From contig DJVY01000070.1 in the NCBI GenBank assembly GCA_002440885.1, forward strand, positions 4,075 through 12,138: DNA of 8,064 nt, written 5' to 3'. Position numbers and translations under genes: made by a program. The number at the start of each line of letters is the position of its first letter. The first letter of the stretch is position 1. The DNA is from Bacteroidales bacterium UBA6244 (GTDB taxonomy: Bacteria; Bacteroidota; Bacteroidia; Bacteroidales; F082). The notes beneath the pieces were generated by a model. It saw only the letters and a list, made by a program, of their open reading frames with translations. It searched no databases and had not been told where the DNA came from. Positions 1 to 7,063 of this stretch are shown piece by piece.

Positions 1-114
1 TTTTTTTATTGCCTTGGTCTTATTTCCTTTCTAAATTTTAATCTAACCCCGTATTGGTGCAGATGTTTTAATGCTGAATCTTATAAGCTATCCGTTATTC
101 TTCTTCATTTTTAC

Positions 115-122
115 TAATTTTG
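115..122 (+). promoter_or_regulatory. Bacteroidota -7 promoter box upstream of moeA
   Basis: TAATTTTG matches the Bacteroidota -7 consensus TAnnTTTG. It would place the transcription start near base 129, about 50 nt before the moeA ATG. I see no TTG/TTTG at the expected -33 distance, so support is the -7 box and its position only. The rest of bases 1-178 is AT-rich and shows no gene or structured leader that I recognise. Confidence 0.5.
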
Positions 123-178
123 CCGCACTTACAAAAACAGGGGGTTTTTCTCCTGGTTGTAATACCGAATTTTAGCTT

Positions 179-1354
179 ATGATTAGTTTATCTGATGCCA
201 TCGATTTGATACTTGATACGCCGACTTTGGAAAGGCAGACGGAGTATGTGCCCCTAAAAAAGGCCATCAACCGTGTGCTCGCTGCCGACATCATAACCGA
301 TATGGATGTTCCATCGTTTAATAAGTCGGCCATGGATGGGTACGCTATGCGTGAGCAGGACTTTTTGCAGCCTCTGCAGGTTGTTGAAACAGTGGCTGCC
401 GGTAAAAAGCCCGAGAAAGTGATTGGTCCGGGGCAATGCGCCAAAATTATGACAGGCGCGATAATTCCTGCGGGAGCCGATATGGTGGTGATGAAAGAGG
501 TGGTAAGTTTGGTGGATGAACACACCATTGTAATTAATGCCGCAAGATCTGCGAAAAATATTCTGTATCAGGGTGAAGATCAAAAAGAAGGCGATCTGGT
601 GCTCAATGAAGGAGTTAAGTTGAATCCGGCACATCTGGGCATTTTGGCTATGGCTGGATGCACGGTTGTGCCTGTTTACAGAAGACCCGTAGTTGGGTTA
701 TTTTCTACCGGCAGCGAGTTGGTTGACCCTTCTCAAGTTCCTGTGCCGCCGCAAATACGAAACAGCAATTCAGTGCAAATTGAAGCCCAACTGGAACAAT
801 GGGGTGCTCAGGTTATCAACCTGGGCATTATTTATGATGAACTGGATACCATAAAGGGAGCTATCGCGCAGCTGCTGCCTCTTGTGGATGGAATTGTTTT
901 TACCGGAGGTGCTTCTGTGGGTGATTTGGATTTTTCTTCCCGGGCGCTCGCTTCGTTGGGTGTGGAAGTCAAATTCAATAAAGTGGCCATTCAACCCGGA
1001 AAGCCTGCTTTGTTTGGTACGCTGTCGTCGCGATGGATCTTCGGTCTGGCCGGCAATCCGGTCTCCAGCTTGTTACAGTCTGAATTGTTTATCAAACCGC
1101 TCCTTTTAGGTGTTTATGCCGGACAAAAACTTCCTGCCCCACTCCAATTCCCAATTGGTCAGACCATGACCAGAAAGAAAGCTGAACGCGATTTGTTTTT
1201 TCCTGTGAAACTGGTCGGCCATCATGTTTTTCCAATTGAATATCACGGCTCTGCTCACCTCATGGCATACGGCGAGGCTTTCGGGTTGGCCTGTTTTCCT
1301 TTAGGGCAGCTGCAATTAAATGAAAATACCATGATCGATGTACGACAAGTTTAA
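179..1354 (+). CDS. moeA: Molybdopterin molybdenumtransferase MoeA
   Basis: MoeA inserts molybdate into adenylylated molybdopterin, the final cytoplasmic step of Moco synthesis. The 391-residue product has the usual length and motif order: SAMDGYA at residues 50-56 (D53 is the conserved acidic residue), MTGAIIPAGAD near residue 100, the MoCF-fold GLFSTGSEL block, GGASVGD (usually GGVSVGD), IQPGKPALFG, and GLAGNPVSS (usually LPGNPVS). The C-terminal beta-barrel domain IV appears complete. No Shine-Dalgarno sequence precedes the ATG, which is common in this phylum; the start is chosen because MoeA proteins begin with a similar short 'ISxxEAxxLI' helix. It is the first gene of the operon and its last 17 nt overlap moaA. 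Confidence 0.95.
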   Translation: MISLSDAIDLILDTPTLERQTEYVPLKKAINRVLAADIITDMDVPSFNKSAMDGYAMREQDFLQPLQVVETVAAGKKPEKVIGPGQCAKIMTGAIIPAGADMVVMKEVVSLVDEHTIVINAARSAKNILYQGEDQKEGDLVLNEGVKLNPAHLGILAMAGCTVVPVYRRPVVGLFSTGSELVDPSQVPVPPQIRNSNSVQIEAQLEQWGAQVINLGIIYDELDTIKGAIAQLLPLVDGIVFTGGASVGDLDFSSRALASLGVEVKFNKVAIQPGKPALFGTLSSRWIFGLAGNPVSSLLQSELFIKPLLLGVYAGQKLPAPLQFPIGQTMTRKKAERDLFFPVKLVGHHVFPIEYHGSAHLMAYGEAFGLACFPLGQLQLNENTMIDVRQV

Positions 1355-2138
1355 TCGAAATATCCGCTATTTGCGCATCTCCGTTACCGATCGTTGTAAT
1401 CTCCGATGCAGGTATTGTATGCCGGCCGAAGGCGTTAAAACCATCCCGCACCAGGAGGTGTTGCGTTTTGAGGAGATTGTTGAGGTAGTTGAAAGAGCCG
1501 TCGACCTGGGGTTCGATAAATTCAGGATAACAGGCGGTGAACCATTGGTGCGCAAGGGAATTGTAGATTTGGTGGCAATGATTGCCAATGTTCAGGGGGT
1601 TAAAGACTTATCCATGACCACCAACGGACAATTATTAGAGGCCATGGCTTTGCCCCTGAAGGAAGCAGGACTTCACCGAGTGAACATCAGTCTGGATACA
1701 TTGGATGCCACACGATATGCTTACCTCACGCGAGGAGGATCGGTCGATTCGGTGCTTAAGGGCATCGAAGCCGCACAGTTAGCAGGGTTTGCGCCCATTA
1801 AAATTAACTGTGTGCTCAACGAAACGACCATTCTAGGCGACAAGGAGGAATTGAAAGCCTTTTGCGACCACAATAATTTGCAACTCCGGTTTATTCACGA
1901 AATGAAACTGGAAACAGGAGTTTTTTATCCCGTGGAAGGAGGAAAAGGTGGTGTTTGCGCCCTTTGCGACAGGATTCGCTTAACTGCTAACGGAGATTTG
2001 GTTCCGTGTTTGATGAGCGATATGGGCTATAATATCCGTGAATTGGGAGTGGAATCGGCCTTGCTTCAGGCCATAGGAGACAAGCCCAAAACAGGACACC
2101 ACAATAAAAGAAATGCATTTTACAACATCGGAGGATAA
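1338..2138 (+). CDS. moaA: Short-form GTP 3',8-cyclase MoaA (radical SAM)
   Basis: MoaA starts Moco synthesis by rearranging GTP to 3',8-cyclo-7,8-dihydro-GTP, which MoaC converts to cPMP. The N-terminal SAM cluster motif CNLRCRYC supplies C20, C24 and C27, followed by TGGEP (65-69) and TTNGQLL. The second, GTP-binding cluster is C207-x2-C210-x13-C224 with CDRIRLT (R212 and R214 correspond to substrate-binding arginines in the family). The protein ends in the conserved double glycine (265-266). At 266 residues it is about 60 shorter than typical MoaA (around 325-340). Most of the loss lies between RFIHEMKLETG (184-194) and C207, where the long forms have roughly 45 more residues. All catalytic motifs are present and the reading frame is intact, so I read this as a natural short subfamily, not a broken gene. 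The ATG lies inside the 3' end of moeA. Confidence 0.9.
   Translation: MYDKFNRNIRYLRISVTDRCNLRCRYCMPAEGVKTIPHQEVLRFEEIVEVVERAVDLGFDKFRITGGEPLVRKGIVDLVAMIANVQGVKDLSMTTNGQLLEAMALPLKEAGLHRVNISLDTLDATRYAYLTRGGSVDSVLKGIEAAQLAGFAPIKINCVLNETTILGDKEELKAFCDHNNLQLRFIHEMKLETGVFYPVEGGKGGVCALCDRIRLTANGDLVPCLMSDMGYNIRELGVESALLQAIGDKPKTGHHNKRNAFYNIGG
2130..2134 (+). promoter_or_regulatory. Shine-Dalgarno sequence fixing the moaC start
   Basis: GGAGG lies 5 nt before the ATG at 2140 and overlaps the last moaA codons (moaA stops at 2138). It is the only clear Shine-Dalgarno sequence of the operon. It supports the start at 2140 over an in-frame ATG at 2113 lying inside moaA. Confidence 0.7.
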
Positions 2139-2139
2139 G

Positions 2140-2595
2140 ATGAGTGAATTCAGTCATGTGGACGAACAGGGAAAGGCCAAAATGGTAGATGTAAGTGAAA
2201 AACCTGAACAGCGACGCGTTGCTTTGGCCGCAGGTAAAATTTTTCTCCATCCTGAAACACTGCAAATGATTGTTCAAAACCAGATGAAAAAGGGAGATGT
2301 GCTCACTGTGGCCGAAATTGCAGGCATACAAGCGGCCAAGCAAACAGCCCTGCTTATTCCACTCTGTCATACCCTGATGCTTCAAAAAGTGGAGGTGAAA
2401 ACACGTGTAGAAAGCGATGGTATAGCCATTGAATGTCAGGCTGTTTCAATAGGGCAGACCGGTGTGGAAATGGAAGCCCTGACAGGTGTTTCCGTTGCAC
2501 TCCTCACCATTTACGATATGTGTAAAGCCGTGGATAAGTCAATGGTTTTAGGCGAAATAAGGTTAGTAGAAAAAATAAAATCGAGTATAATATGA
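2140..2595 (+). CDS. moaC: Cyclic pyranopterin monophosphate synthase MoaC
   Basis: MoaC converts the MoaA product to cyclic pyranopterin monophosphate. The product is 151 residues from the preferred start, close to E. coli MoaC (161) but without its last residues. Family signatures in order are EQGKAKMVDVSEK near the N-terminus, the KKGDVLTVAEIAGIQAAK block, LIPLCHTLML (usually LIPLCHPLML), TGVEMEALTGVSVA, and TIYDMCKAVDK, where D126 and K129 correspond to the catalytic Asp/Lys pair known from E. coli (D128, K131). The start at 2140 is chosen over 2113 because of the GGAGG 5 nt upstream and because MoaC proteins usually begin just before a 'F(S/T)H' segment. It begins 1 nt after the moaA stop, and its stop overlaps the next start as ATGA, so coupling is likely. 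Confidence 0.95.
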   Translation: MSEFSHVDEQGKAKMVDVSEKPEQRRVALAAGKIFLHPETLQMIVQNQMKKGDVLTVAEIAGIQAAKQTALLIPLCHTLMLQKVEVKTRVESDGIAIECQAVSIGQTGVEMEALTGVSVALLTIYDMCKAVDKSMVLGEIRLVEKIKSSII

Positions 2596-3527
2596 CACAA
2601 TCCATAACCGTAATATCAGTCAATATTTCAACCAAAAAAGGAACCATCAAGCATCCTGTTCCGAAGATAGACCTCAATTTCAATGGAATAGAAACCGATG
2701 CCCATTCCGGCAAATGGCATAGGCAGGTGAGTTTGTTGGGACTGGAAAGTGTAGAAAAATTCTCTGTTGAAGCCGGAAGGGCAATACAACATGGAGAGTT
2801 TGCAGAAAATATTACTAGTAAAGGGGTTACTTTGTATGAAACCCATCCGCTGGATCGTTTTGTAGGCGAGAAAGTTACGCTTGAAGTAACACAGATCGGG
2901 AAAAAGTGTCATGGAAGCAATTGCCAGATTTACAGAGAAGTGGGTAATTGTGTGATGCCAAAGGAAGGCATTTTTGCCCGCGTAATTACGCCAGGATCAC
3001 TGCAATCAGGTGATGTGTTGACTTACGTGCCAAGGGTAATTCGTGTGGGCATTATCACACTTAGCGACCGCGCTTCCGAAGGGGTTTATGAAGACCTGAG
3101 CGGCAAAGAGATTGAACGTTATACCAAAGAACATTTTTTGGGTCTGAAACGACCTGTTTCGGTGAGTTATCACTTGATTCCTGATGACAGTGCGCTTTTG
3201 CAGGCCATGATCGAACAGCTGGTAGACGATCAAATGGATGTGATTTTTACCACCGGAGGAACAGGTATAGGGCCTAAAGATATTACTCCTGATGTGATTA
3301 AACCCATGCTCGACAAAGAAATTCCGGGTATTATGGAGTTGGTAAGAGTGAAATACGGTACTGAAAAACCCGCTGCGTTGTTGAGTCGGTCCATTGCCGG
3401 TGTTTTATCCAATACCCTGATATATTGCTTGCCAGGTAGCGTAAAGGCGGTAAAGGAATACATGCATGAAATTTATCCTACCGTGATGCACAGCCTATAC
3501 ATGCTGCATGGGTTGGATCTGCATTAG
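2592..3527 (+). CDS. MOSC domain - MogA/MoaB molybdopterin adenylyltransferase fusion
   Basis: A two-domain protein of 311 residues. Residues 1 to about 146 form a MOSC domain: the DAHSGKWHRQVSLLG segment (36-50), GEFAENITSKGV, and the cysteine-containing stretch GKKCHGSNC (103-111), one of whose cysteines probably corresponds to the conserved MOSC cysteine involved in sulfur or Moco binding. Residues from about 149 onward form a MogA/MoaB domain: RVGIITLSDRASEGVYED (151-168), TTGGTGIGPKDITPD (220-234, with the molybdopterin-binding TGGTG loop and D230), EIPGIMELVR and LSNTLIYCLPGSVKAVKEY. The MogA part activates molybdopterin by adenylation before MoeA adds the metal. What the MOSC part does here is not known from sequence; Moco or sulfur handling is an inference. 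The ATG overlaps the moaC stop by 4 nt. No convincing terminator follows; the next gene converges 23 nt away. Confidence 0.9.
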   Translation: MTQSITVISVNISTKKGTIKHPVPKIDLNFNGIETDAHSGKWHRQVSLLGLESVEKFSVEAGRAIQHGEFAENITSKGVTLYETHPLDRFVGEKVTLEVTQIGKKCHGSNCQIYREVGNCVMPKEGIFARVITPGSLQSGDVLTYVPRVIRVGIITLSDRASEGVYEDLSGKEIERYTKEHFLGLKRPVSVSYHLIPDDSALLQAMIEQLVDDQMDVIFTTGGTGIGPKDITPDVIKPMLDKEIPGIMELVRVKYGTEKPAALLSRSIAGVLSNTLIYCLPGSVKAVKEYMHEIYPTVMHSLYMLHGLDLH

Positions 3528-3550
3528 CATGCACCTTGTGATTGGCTGAA

Positions 3551-4183
3551 CTACTTCCGCCCGTAATCAGCGGGAATTTCTCCCCAGATATCTGTTTTCC
3601 ATTTTAGTATGGGTGTGGCGATGGTGTTTTCGCGCAACCAGTTCTGCGCGTTAATGAGCATCACGAAAAGTTGTTCGTTTTTGTGCGTGCGAACGAGGTT
3701 GGTGTTCACTTGTTTTTTCTTCACCCATGAGATGGCTGTCTTCGAGTCGGAGTAGATGGGATAGTTGAGCTTGTGCTTTTTACAATAGGCCAAGGCCAGA
3801 ACCAATGCCAGAAATTCGCCAATATTTACCGTCCCCATTTCGTAGGGACCGCGTTCGAAAAGCGGGGTTTCGGTCATGGTAAAAACTCCTCTGAACTCAA
3901 GTGTTCCCGGGTTTCCGGCGCAAGCAGCATCTACCGAAATACTCTCCAAAATGGGCTTTTCTTCGGTAGTCAGGGTGTTCAGGTCTTTTTTGCCTTTTGC
4001 CCCGCTTATTTTCTCAAATGGATTTCCAAAAGCTTGTTGGGCTTCTTCATGACTTGCAAATGATTTGTATTGAGCGCCCTCAAATCCGGTAACCTGTTTT
4101 TTGCACGAGTCCCAGTTGTCGTATATCCCTGGTTTTAACCCCTTCCAGACCACATAGAATTTCTTTTTTGGTTTTTTTGACAT
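3551..4183 (-). CDS. Ribonuclease HI with N-terminal viroplasmin-like hybrid-binding domain
   Basis: This enzyme cleaves the RNA strand of RNA/DNA hybrids (R-loops, Okazaki primers). Residues 9-53 form the small RNA/DNA hybrid-binding (caulimovirus viroplasmin-type) domain: FYVVWKGLKPGIYDNW, then GAQYKSFASHEEAQQAF. A lysine-rich linker (about 54-78) leads to the RNase H fold with the four acidic residues D85 (SVDAACAGNPG), E123 (NIGEFLALVLAL), D146 (IYSDSKTA) and D206 (WGEIPADYGRK). The C-terminal WGEIPAD(Y/F)GRK signature is, as I recall, common in Bacteroidota RNase H. The SVDAACAGNPG variant replaces the usual TDGSxxxNPG. The ATG is only 3 nt after the stop of the protease gene upstream on the same strand, so the two probably share a transcript. 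Confidence 0.92.
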   Translation of the reverse strand: MSKKPKKKFYVVWKGLKPGIYDNWDSCKKQVTGFEGAQYKSFASHEEAQQAFGNPFEKISGAKGKKDLNTLTTEEKPILESISVDAACAGNPGTLEFRGVFTMTETPLFERGPYEMGTVNIGEFLALVLALAYCKKHKLNYPIYSDSKTAISWVKKKQVNTNLVRTHKNEQLFVMLINAQNWLRENTIATPILKWKTDIWGEIPADYGRK

Positions 4184-4186
4184 GGT

Positions 4187-5116
4187 TTAATAGTGTTTTT
4201 TAAAAAACCGATCTGCACCCAGCCGTTGGTAAAGCATCACCATGAGCCACAGGGTCATCAGGCCGCTGCCAATGATGTAAACTGTGTTTTGGGTTGTGCC
4301 AAAATCTTCGGCAGGAGTTCGAATGTATCCGGTGTTATGCAGATAATACAGCAATACAGAGCTGCCATTGTTTACAAAATGCATGAGGATGGGAATCCAG
4401 AGGTTTTGGGTGAAAACGAATAAATAGCCCAATACCAATCCCATGTAAAACCTTGGAAGAAATCCGAAAAACTGTAAATGGAAAAAGCTGAATAAAAAAG
4501 CCGAAATAATGACAGCCCAGTGCACGTTGTTGGTTATCTGGAAAAATAGTTTTTGCAGTACTCCTCTAAAAAAGAGTTCTTCGCCCAAAGCGGGCATCAA
4601 TGCCACCACCACCATGTTTACTGCCAACACACCTATGGAGTCGGATGCTAAGATGGCTTCGATAAGTACCCTGGCTTGCTCTTCTTTCTCGTGCATCCAT
4701 TCCCCGACGCCCGCCAGTGAAGGTGAAAAGGTCACATTTTCGTTCAATTCGGTGAGAAATCCGTTAAAAGGCAACGAAACATAAACCAACAGGATGGTAA
4801 TTACCACCGCAACTCCCGATGGGATGGTGTTTAGCGACAGGTTTTCCGACAGCCTTCCTTTGGTAAAATACATCAACACCATAACGGGCAAGATAAAAAT
4901 GCCAATCTGGTTGATAAACTGATAAAACCGCAAAAAGGCAATCTCTTGATCTGAAACAGGATTTGCAACCATCTGCGCCAGTTCGGGCAACGACAAGTTA
5001 AGCCATACCACACCAACCAGAAGTCCTGAAAAGGCGCTGAGGATAGAAAACAATAACACCAATCCAATGAATAAAATTAATCTGTGCCAGGGCGATTGGA
5101 TTTGAATGTGCTGCAT
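4187..5116 (-). CDS. CPBP family intramembrane glutamic endopeptidase
   Basis: A 309-residue multi-pass membrane protein of the CPBP (CAAX protease and bacteriocin-processing, Abi) family. Hydrophobic segments appear at about 13-40, 65-84, 100-116, 160-177, 200-214, 219-236 and 283-297. The family motifs are complete: EE179-180 with R184 (GEELFFRGVL), F209-x3-H213 (FSFFH), and H246-x3-N250 (LMHFVNN). These form the catalytic site of Rce1-type glutamate proteases. The substrate cannot be read from sequence; bacterial members act in membrane-protein or peptide processing and sometimes in bacteriocin self-immunity. It is the first gene of a pair with the RNase H gene and is transcribed divergently from dusB across 83 bp. 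Confidence 0.9.
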   Translation of the reverse strand: MQHIQIQSPWHRLILFIGLVLLFSILSAFSGLLVGVVWLNLSLPELAQMVANPVSDQEIAFLRFYQFINQIGIFILPVMVLMYFTKGRLSENLSLNTIPSGVAVVITILLVYVSLPFNGFLTELNENVTFSPSLAGVGEWMHEKEEQARVLIEAILASDSIGVLAVNMVVVALMPALGEELFFRGVLQKLFFQITNNVHWAVIISAFLFSFFHLQFFGFLPRFYMGLVLGYLFVFTQNLWIPILMHFVNNGSSVLLYYLHNTGYIRTPAEDFGTTQNTVYIIGSGLMTLWLMVMLYQRLGADRFFKKHY

Positions 5117-5150
5117 AACGTGGATTCTCGATACAAATTTTTAGAAACGC

Positions 5151-5158
5151 CAAAATTA
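5151..5158 (-). promoter_or_regulatory. -7 promoter box for the CPBP-RNase H operon
   Basis: Read on the minus strand, this is TAATTTTG, a full match to TAnnTTTG, 34 bp upstream of the CPBP start codon. A -33 TTG is not evident. It lies 1 bp from the oppositely oriented -7 box of dusB. Confidence 0.5.
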
Positions 5159-5159
5159 A

Positions 5160-5167
5160 TACTTTTG
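5160..5167 (+). promoter_or_regulatory. -7 promoter box for dusB
   Basis: TACTTTTG matches TAnnTTTG and lies 32 bp upstream of the dusB ATG. There is no clear -33 TTG. Together with the minus-strand box at 5151-5158 it forms a very tight divergent promoter pair in an 83-bp intergenic region. Confidence 0.5.
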
Positions 5168-5199
5168 CCGTTGCTTTACTGATTCAACTTTTAAACTAG

Positions 5200-6180
5200 A
5201 TGGTAAAAATCCGTGATATAGACTTAGGCAGTTTCCCGCTGCTACTTGCCCCGATGGAAGATGTAACTGATCCTCCGTTTCGTTATGTGTGTAAACTTTT
5301 TGGAGCCGACATGATGTATACTGAATTTATTTCATCGGAAGGGCTTATCCGCGATGCGGCGAAAAGTGTAAAAAAGCTTGATTTTGACGACTTTGAACGA
5401 CCGATTGGGATTCAGATTTTCGGCCATGATATTGAAAGTATGACCAAGGCGGCCCAGTATGCCGAAACCGCTCAGCCGGATGTGATTGACATCAATTTTG
5501 GTTGTCCTGTACGAAAAGTAGTAGCCAAAGGTGCTGGATCGGGAATTATGAATAATATTCCCAAAATGGTCGAAATGACCGCTGCCGTTGTCAAAGCCGT
5601 GAAGTTACCGGTAACAGTAAAAACCCGTCTTGGTTATGATGAGGATCACAAAGACATTGTTGAAATTGCCGAACGTCTGCAAGATGTTGGGATTGAGGCG
5701 CTAACCATTCATGGGCGAACCCGCCCGCAACGCTCAAGCACTCCTGCCGACTGGACACTGATTGGGGAGGTTAAAAACAACCCGCGTATGCACATCCCGA
5801 TTTTTGGAAACGGAGACGTGGTAGATCCTCTTTCGGCAAAATATTTTAAAGATAATTTTGGTGTCGATGGGTTGATGATAGCCCGAGGTTCTTATGGTAA
5901 TCCATGGATTTTTAGGGAAATAAAGCACTTTCTGGCCAATGGCCTGTTGCTTGATCCTCCCGACATCAACGAACGGGTGCGTATCAGCACCATACAACTT
6001 CAAAAGTCGGTAGAATGGAAAGGTGAATACCGCGGGTTAACAGAAATTAGAAAACACTGGGGAGATTATTTCAAAGGGTATCCACATTTTAAACCGTTCA
6101 GAATCAGGTTGATGGAAGCTACGACACTACCTCAGATAATGCAGGTGCTCGCTGATATTCAACAGGAGTATGCTGATTAA
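5200..6180 (+). CDS. dusB: tRNA-dihydrouridine synthase, DusB type
   Basis: This FMN-dependent enzyme reduces uridines in the tRNA D-loop to dihydrouridine, using NADPH. The 326-residue product has the expected length. Visible motifs are APMEDVTDPPFR at 17-28 (FMN-binding start of the TIM barrel), DINFGCPVRKVVAKGAGSG with the catalytic cysteine C102, VKTRLGYD with K141 and R143, LTIHGRTRPQ with H171, the phosphate-binding GNGDV, and ARGSYGNPWIF. A C-terminal helical RNA-binding domain follows, including the RKHWGDYFKGYP segment. The assignment to the DusB subgroup rests on overall motif resemblance. The upstream sequence has no Shine-Dalgarno. It is a single-gene unit; no fis-like gene follows, unlike in enterobacteria. 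Confidence 0.93.
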   Translation: MVKIRDIDLGSFPLLLAPMEDVTDPPFRYVCKLFGADMMYTEFISSEGLIRDAAKSVKKLDFDDFERPIGIQIFGHDIESMTKAAQYAETAQPDVIDINFGCPVRKVVAKGAGSGIMNNIPKMVEMTAAVVKAVKLPVTVKTRLGYDEDHKDIVEIAERLQDVGIEALTIHGRTRPQRSSTPADWTLIGEVKNNPRMHIPIFGNGDVVDPLSAKYFKDNFGVDGLMIARGSYGNPWIFREIKHFLANGLLLDPPDINERVRISTIQLQKSVEWKGEYRGLTEIRKHWGDYFKGYPHFKPFRIRLMEATTLPQIMQVLADIQQEYAD

Positions 6181-6216
6181 ACTTTAGTGAGCCCAAACTT
6201 ACTATGGGGCGCAGTT

Positions 6217-6882
6217 TTACTTGATGTCCAGGTCAGATTTTAAAATACCATCAACAAATAAGTCCCGCACGCGTTCCGGTTTCTGAAGCAGGTAAGTCTT
6301 GAAACCAAGCATTTGAGCTGTTTCAATATTGTCTTCGCGGTCGTCGATGAAGAGCGTTTCAGCAGGGTTAAGTTCATGCTGGTTGATCACAAACTCATAA
6401 ATTTCAGGATTGGGTTTGCTTAAGTGCAAATCGAACGAGAAATATGCTTTATGAAAAAGGTCATCAAATTCCCTGTATCCAAAACGTAATTGCAGGTCGC
6501 GCACAAAAAGTTCGTAATGAATTTCGTTGGAGTTACTCAGCAGGAAAATAGAATAGTTTTTCCTGGCCTTTTTTATCACTTCAACTCTTTCGGCCGGAAT
6601 GTCAAAAAGCAGTGCATTCCAGGCGTCATCAAGCTGCTGATCGGTGGCTTCGATCTGGAGAAATTGCCTCAATTTGTTTCTAAAAACCTCAGGTGTAAGG
6701 ATGCCACGTTCAAATTTTGCAGCAATTTCCTCCATAAATTCCGGGGAAAGCAGTTTCTCAGTGTCCTTGAATCCAAGGTTAACAAATTCATTAAAAGTAA
6801 GTTGCGGGTCAATATCAAGTATTACACCCCCAAAATCGAAAATTATATTTTTTATATCCATTTGTTTAATATCATGCGCCAT
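6217..6882 (-). CDS. HAD-superfamily phosphatase, YihX-like
   Basis: A 221-residue haloacid dehalogenase-like hydrolase resembling E. coli YihX (an alpha-D-glucose-1-phosphate phosphatase) in motif layout. Motif I is FDFGGVILDID with nucleophile D16; the second motif I aspartate is replaced by glycine (G18), as in other DFGG/DLGN members. A helical cap covers about 26-95. Motif II is LLSNSN (S116, N117), motif III is K156 in LSKPNPEIY, and motif IV is FIDDREDN with D180 and D181. Phosphatase activity is likely; the physiological substrate is unknown. The start is uncertain: a second in-frame ATG at 6861 (residue 8) would give an N-terminus MDIKNIIFDFGG, more typical of the family, and neither site has a Shine-Dalgarno. 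It converges on dusB with a 36-bp gap. Confidence 0.88.
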   Translation of the reverse strand: MAHDIKQMDIKNIIFDFGGVILDIDPQLTFNEFVNLGFKDTEKLLSPEFMEEIAAKFERGILTPEVFRNKLRQFLQIEATDQQLDDAWNALLFDIPAERVEVIKKARKNYSIFLLSNSNEIHYELFVRDLQLRFGYREFDDLFHKAYFSFDLHLSKPNPEIYEFVINQHELNPAETLFIDDREDNIETAQMLGFKTYLLQKPERVRDLFVDGILKSDLDIK

Positions 6883-7003
6883 AAAAGTAGTAATTAATCT
6901 AAAACGTACAATTATTAAAAATCTTTCATCCTTACGATAAAAAGCCAGGTGAAAAGAAGGCGCTATATTGTGTTAAGTTTTTTGTCGGAGGTATAAATTT
7001 CTA

Positions 7004-7031
7004 TTGTCATTACTCAAATTTATTAATTTTG
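7004..7031 (+). promoter_or_regulatory. Promoter of the small lipoprotein gene
   Basis: TTG at 7004-7006, a 17-nt spacer, and TAATTTTG at 7024-7031 fit the Bacteroidota pattern TTG-N17-23-TAnnTTTG. This is the only promoter in the window where both boxes are visible. The start codon follows 32 nt after the -7 box. Bases 6883-7003 hold no gene that I can support. Confidence 0.6.
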
Positions 7032-7063
7032 GCAGGGTAAAAATGCTTTAAAAAAACTGAATC

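Noticed and set aside
123..178. Possible regulatory hairpin or Moco riboswitch in the moeA leader (AAAAAC/GTTTTT at 133-149)
   Set aside because: The leader is only about 50 nt and the stem is six mostly A-T pairs; a Moco riboswitch needs a much longer conserved structure.
1338..2138. Frameshift or deletion pseudogene explanation for short moaA
   Set aside because: The frame is open, both cysteine motifs and the terminal GG are in frame, and spacing to moeA and moaC is that of an intact operon.
2113..2139. Upstream in-frame ATG for moaC inside moaA
   Set aside because: No ribosome-binding site precedes it, while GGAGG stands 5 nt before the ATG at 2140, and the extra residues are not typical of MoaC.
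3480..3550. Terminator between the Moco operon and the converging RNase H gene
   Set aside because: Only a weak TGCATG/CATGCA pairing with a long loop is visible and there is no T-run.
6181..6216. Terminator between dusB and the HAD gene (GCCC 6191-6194 with GGGC 6207-6210)
   Set aside because: Only four G-C pairs around a 12-nt loop and no proper T-run directly after the stem on either strand.
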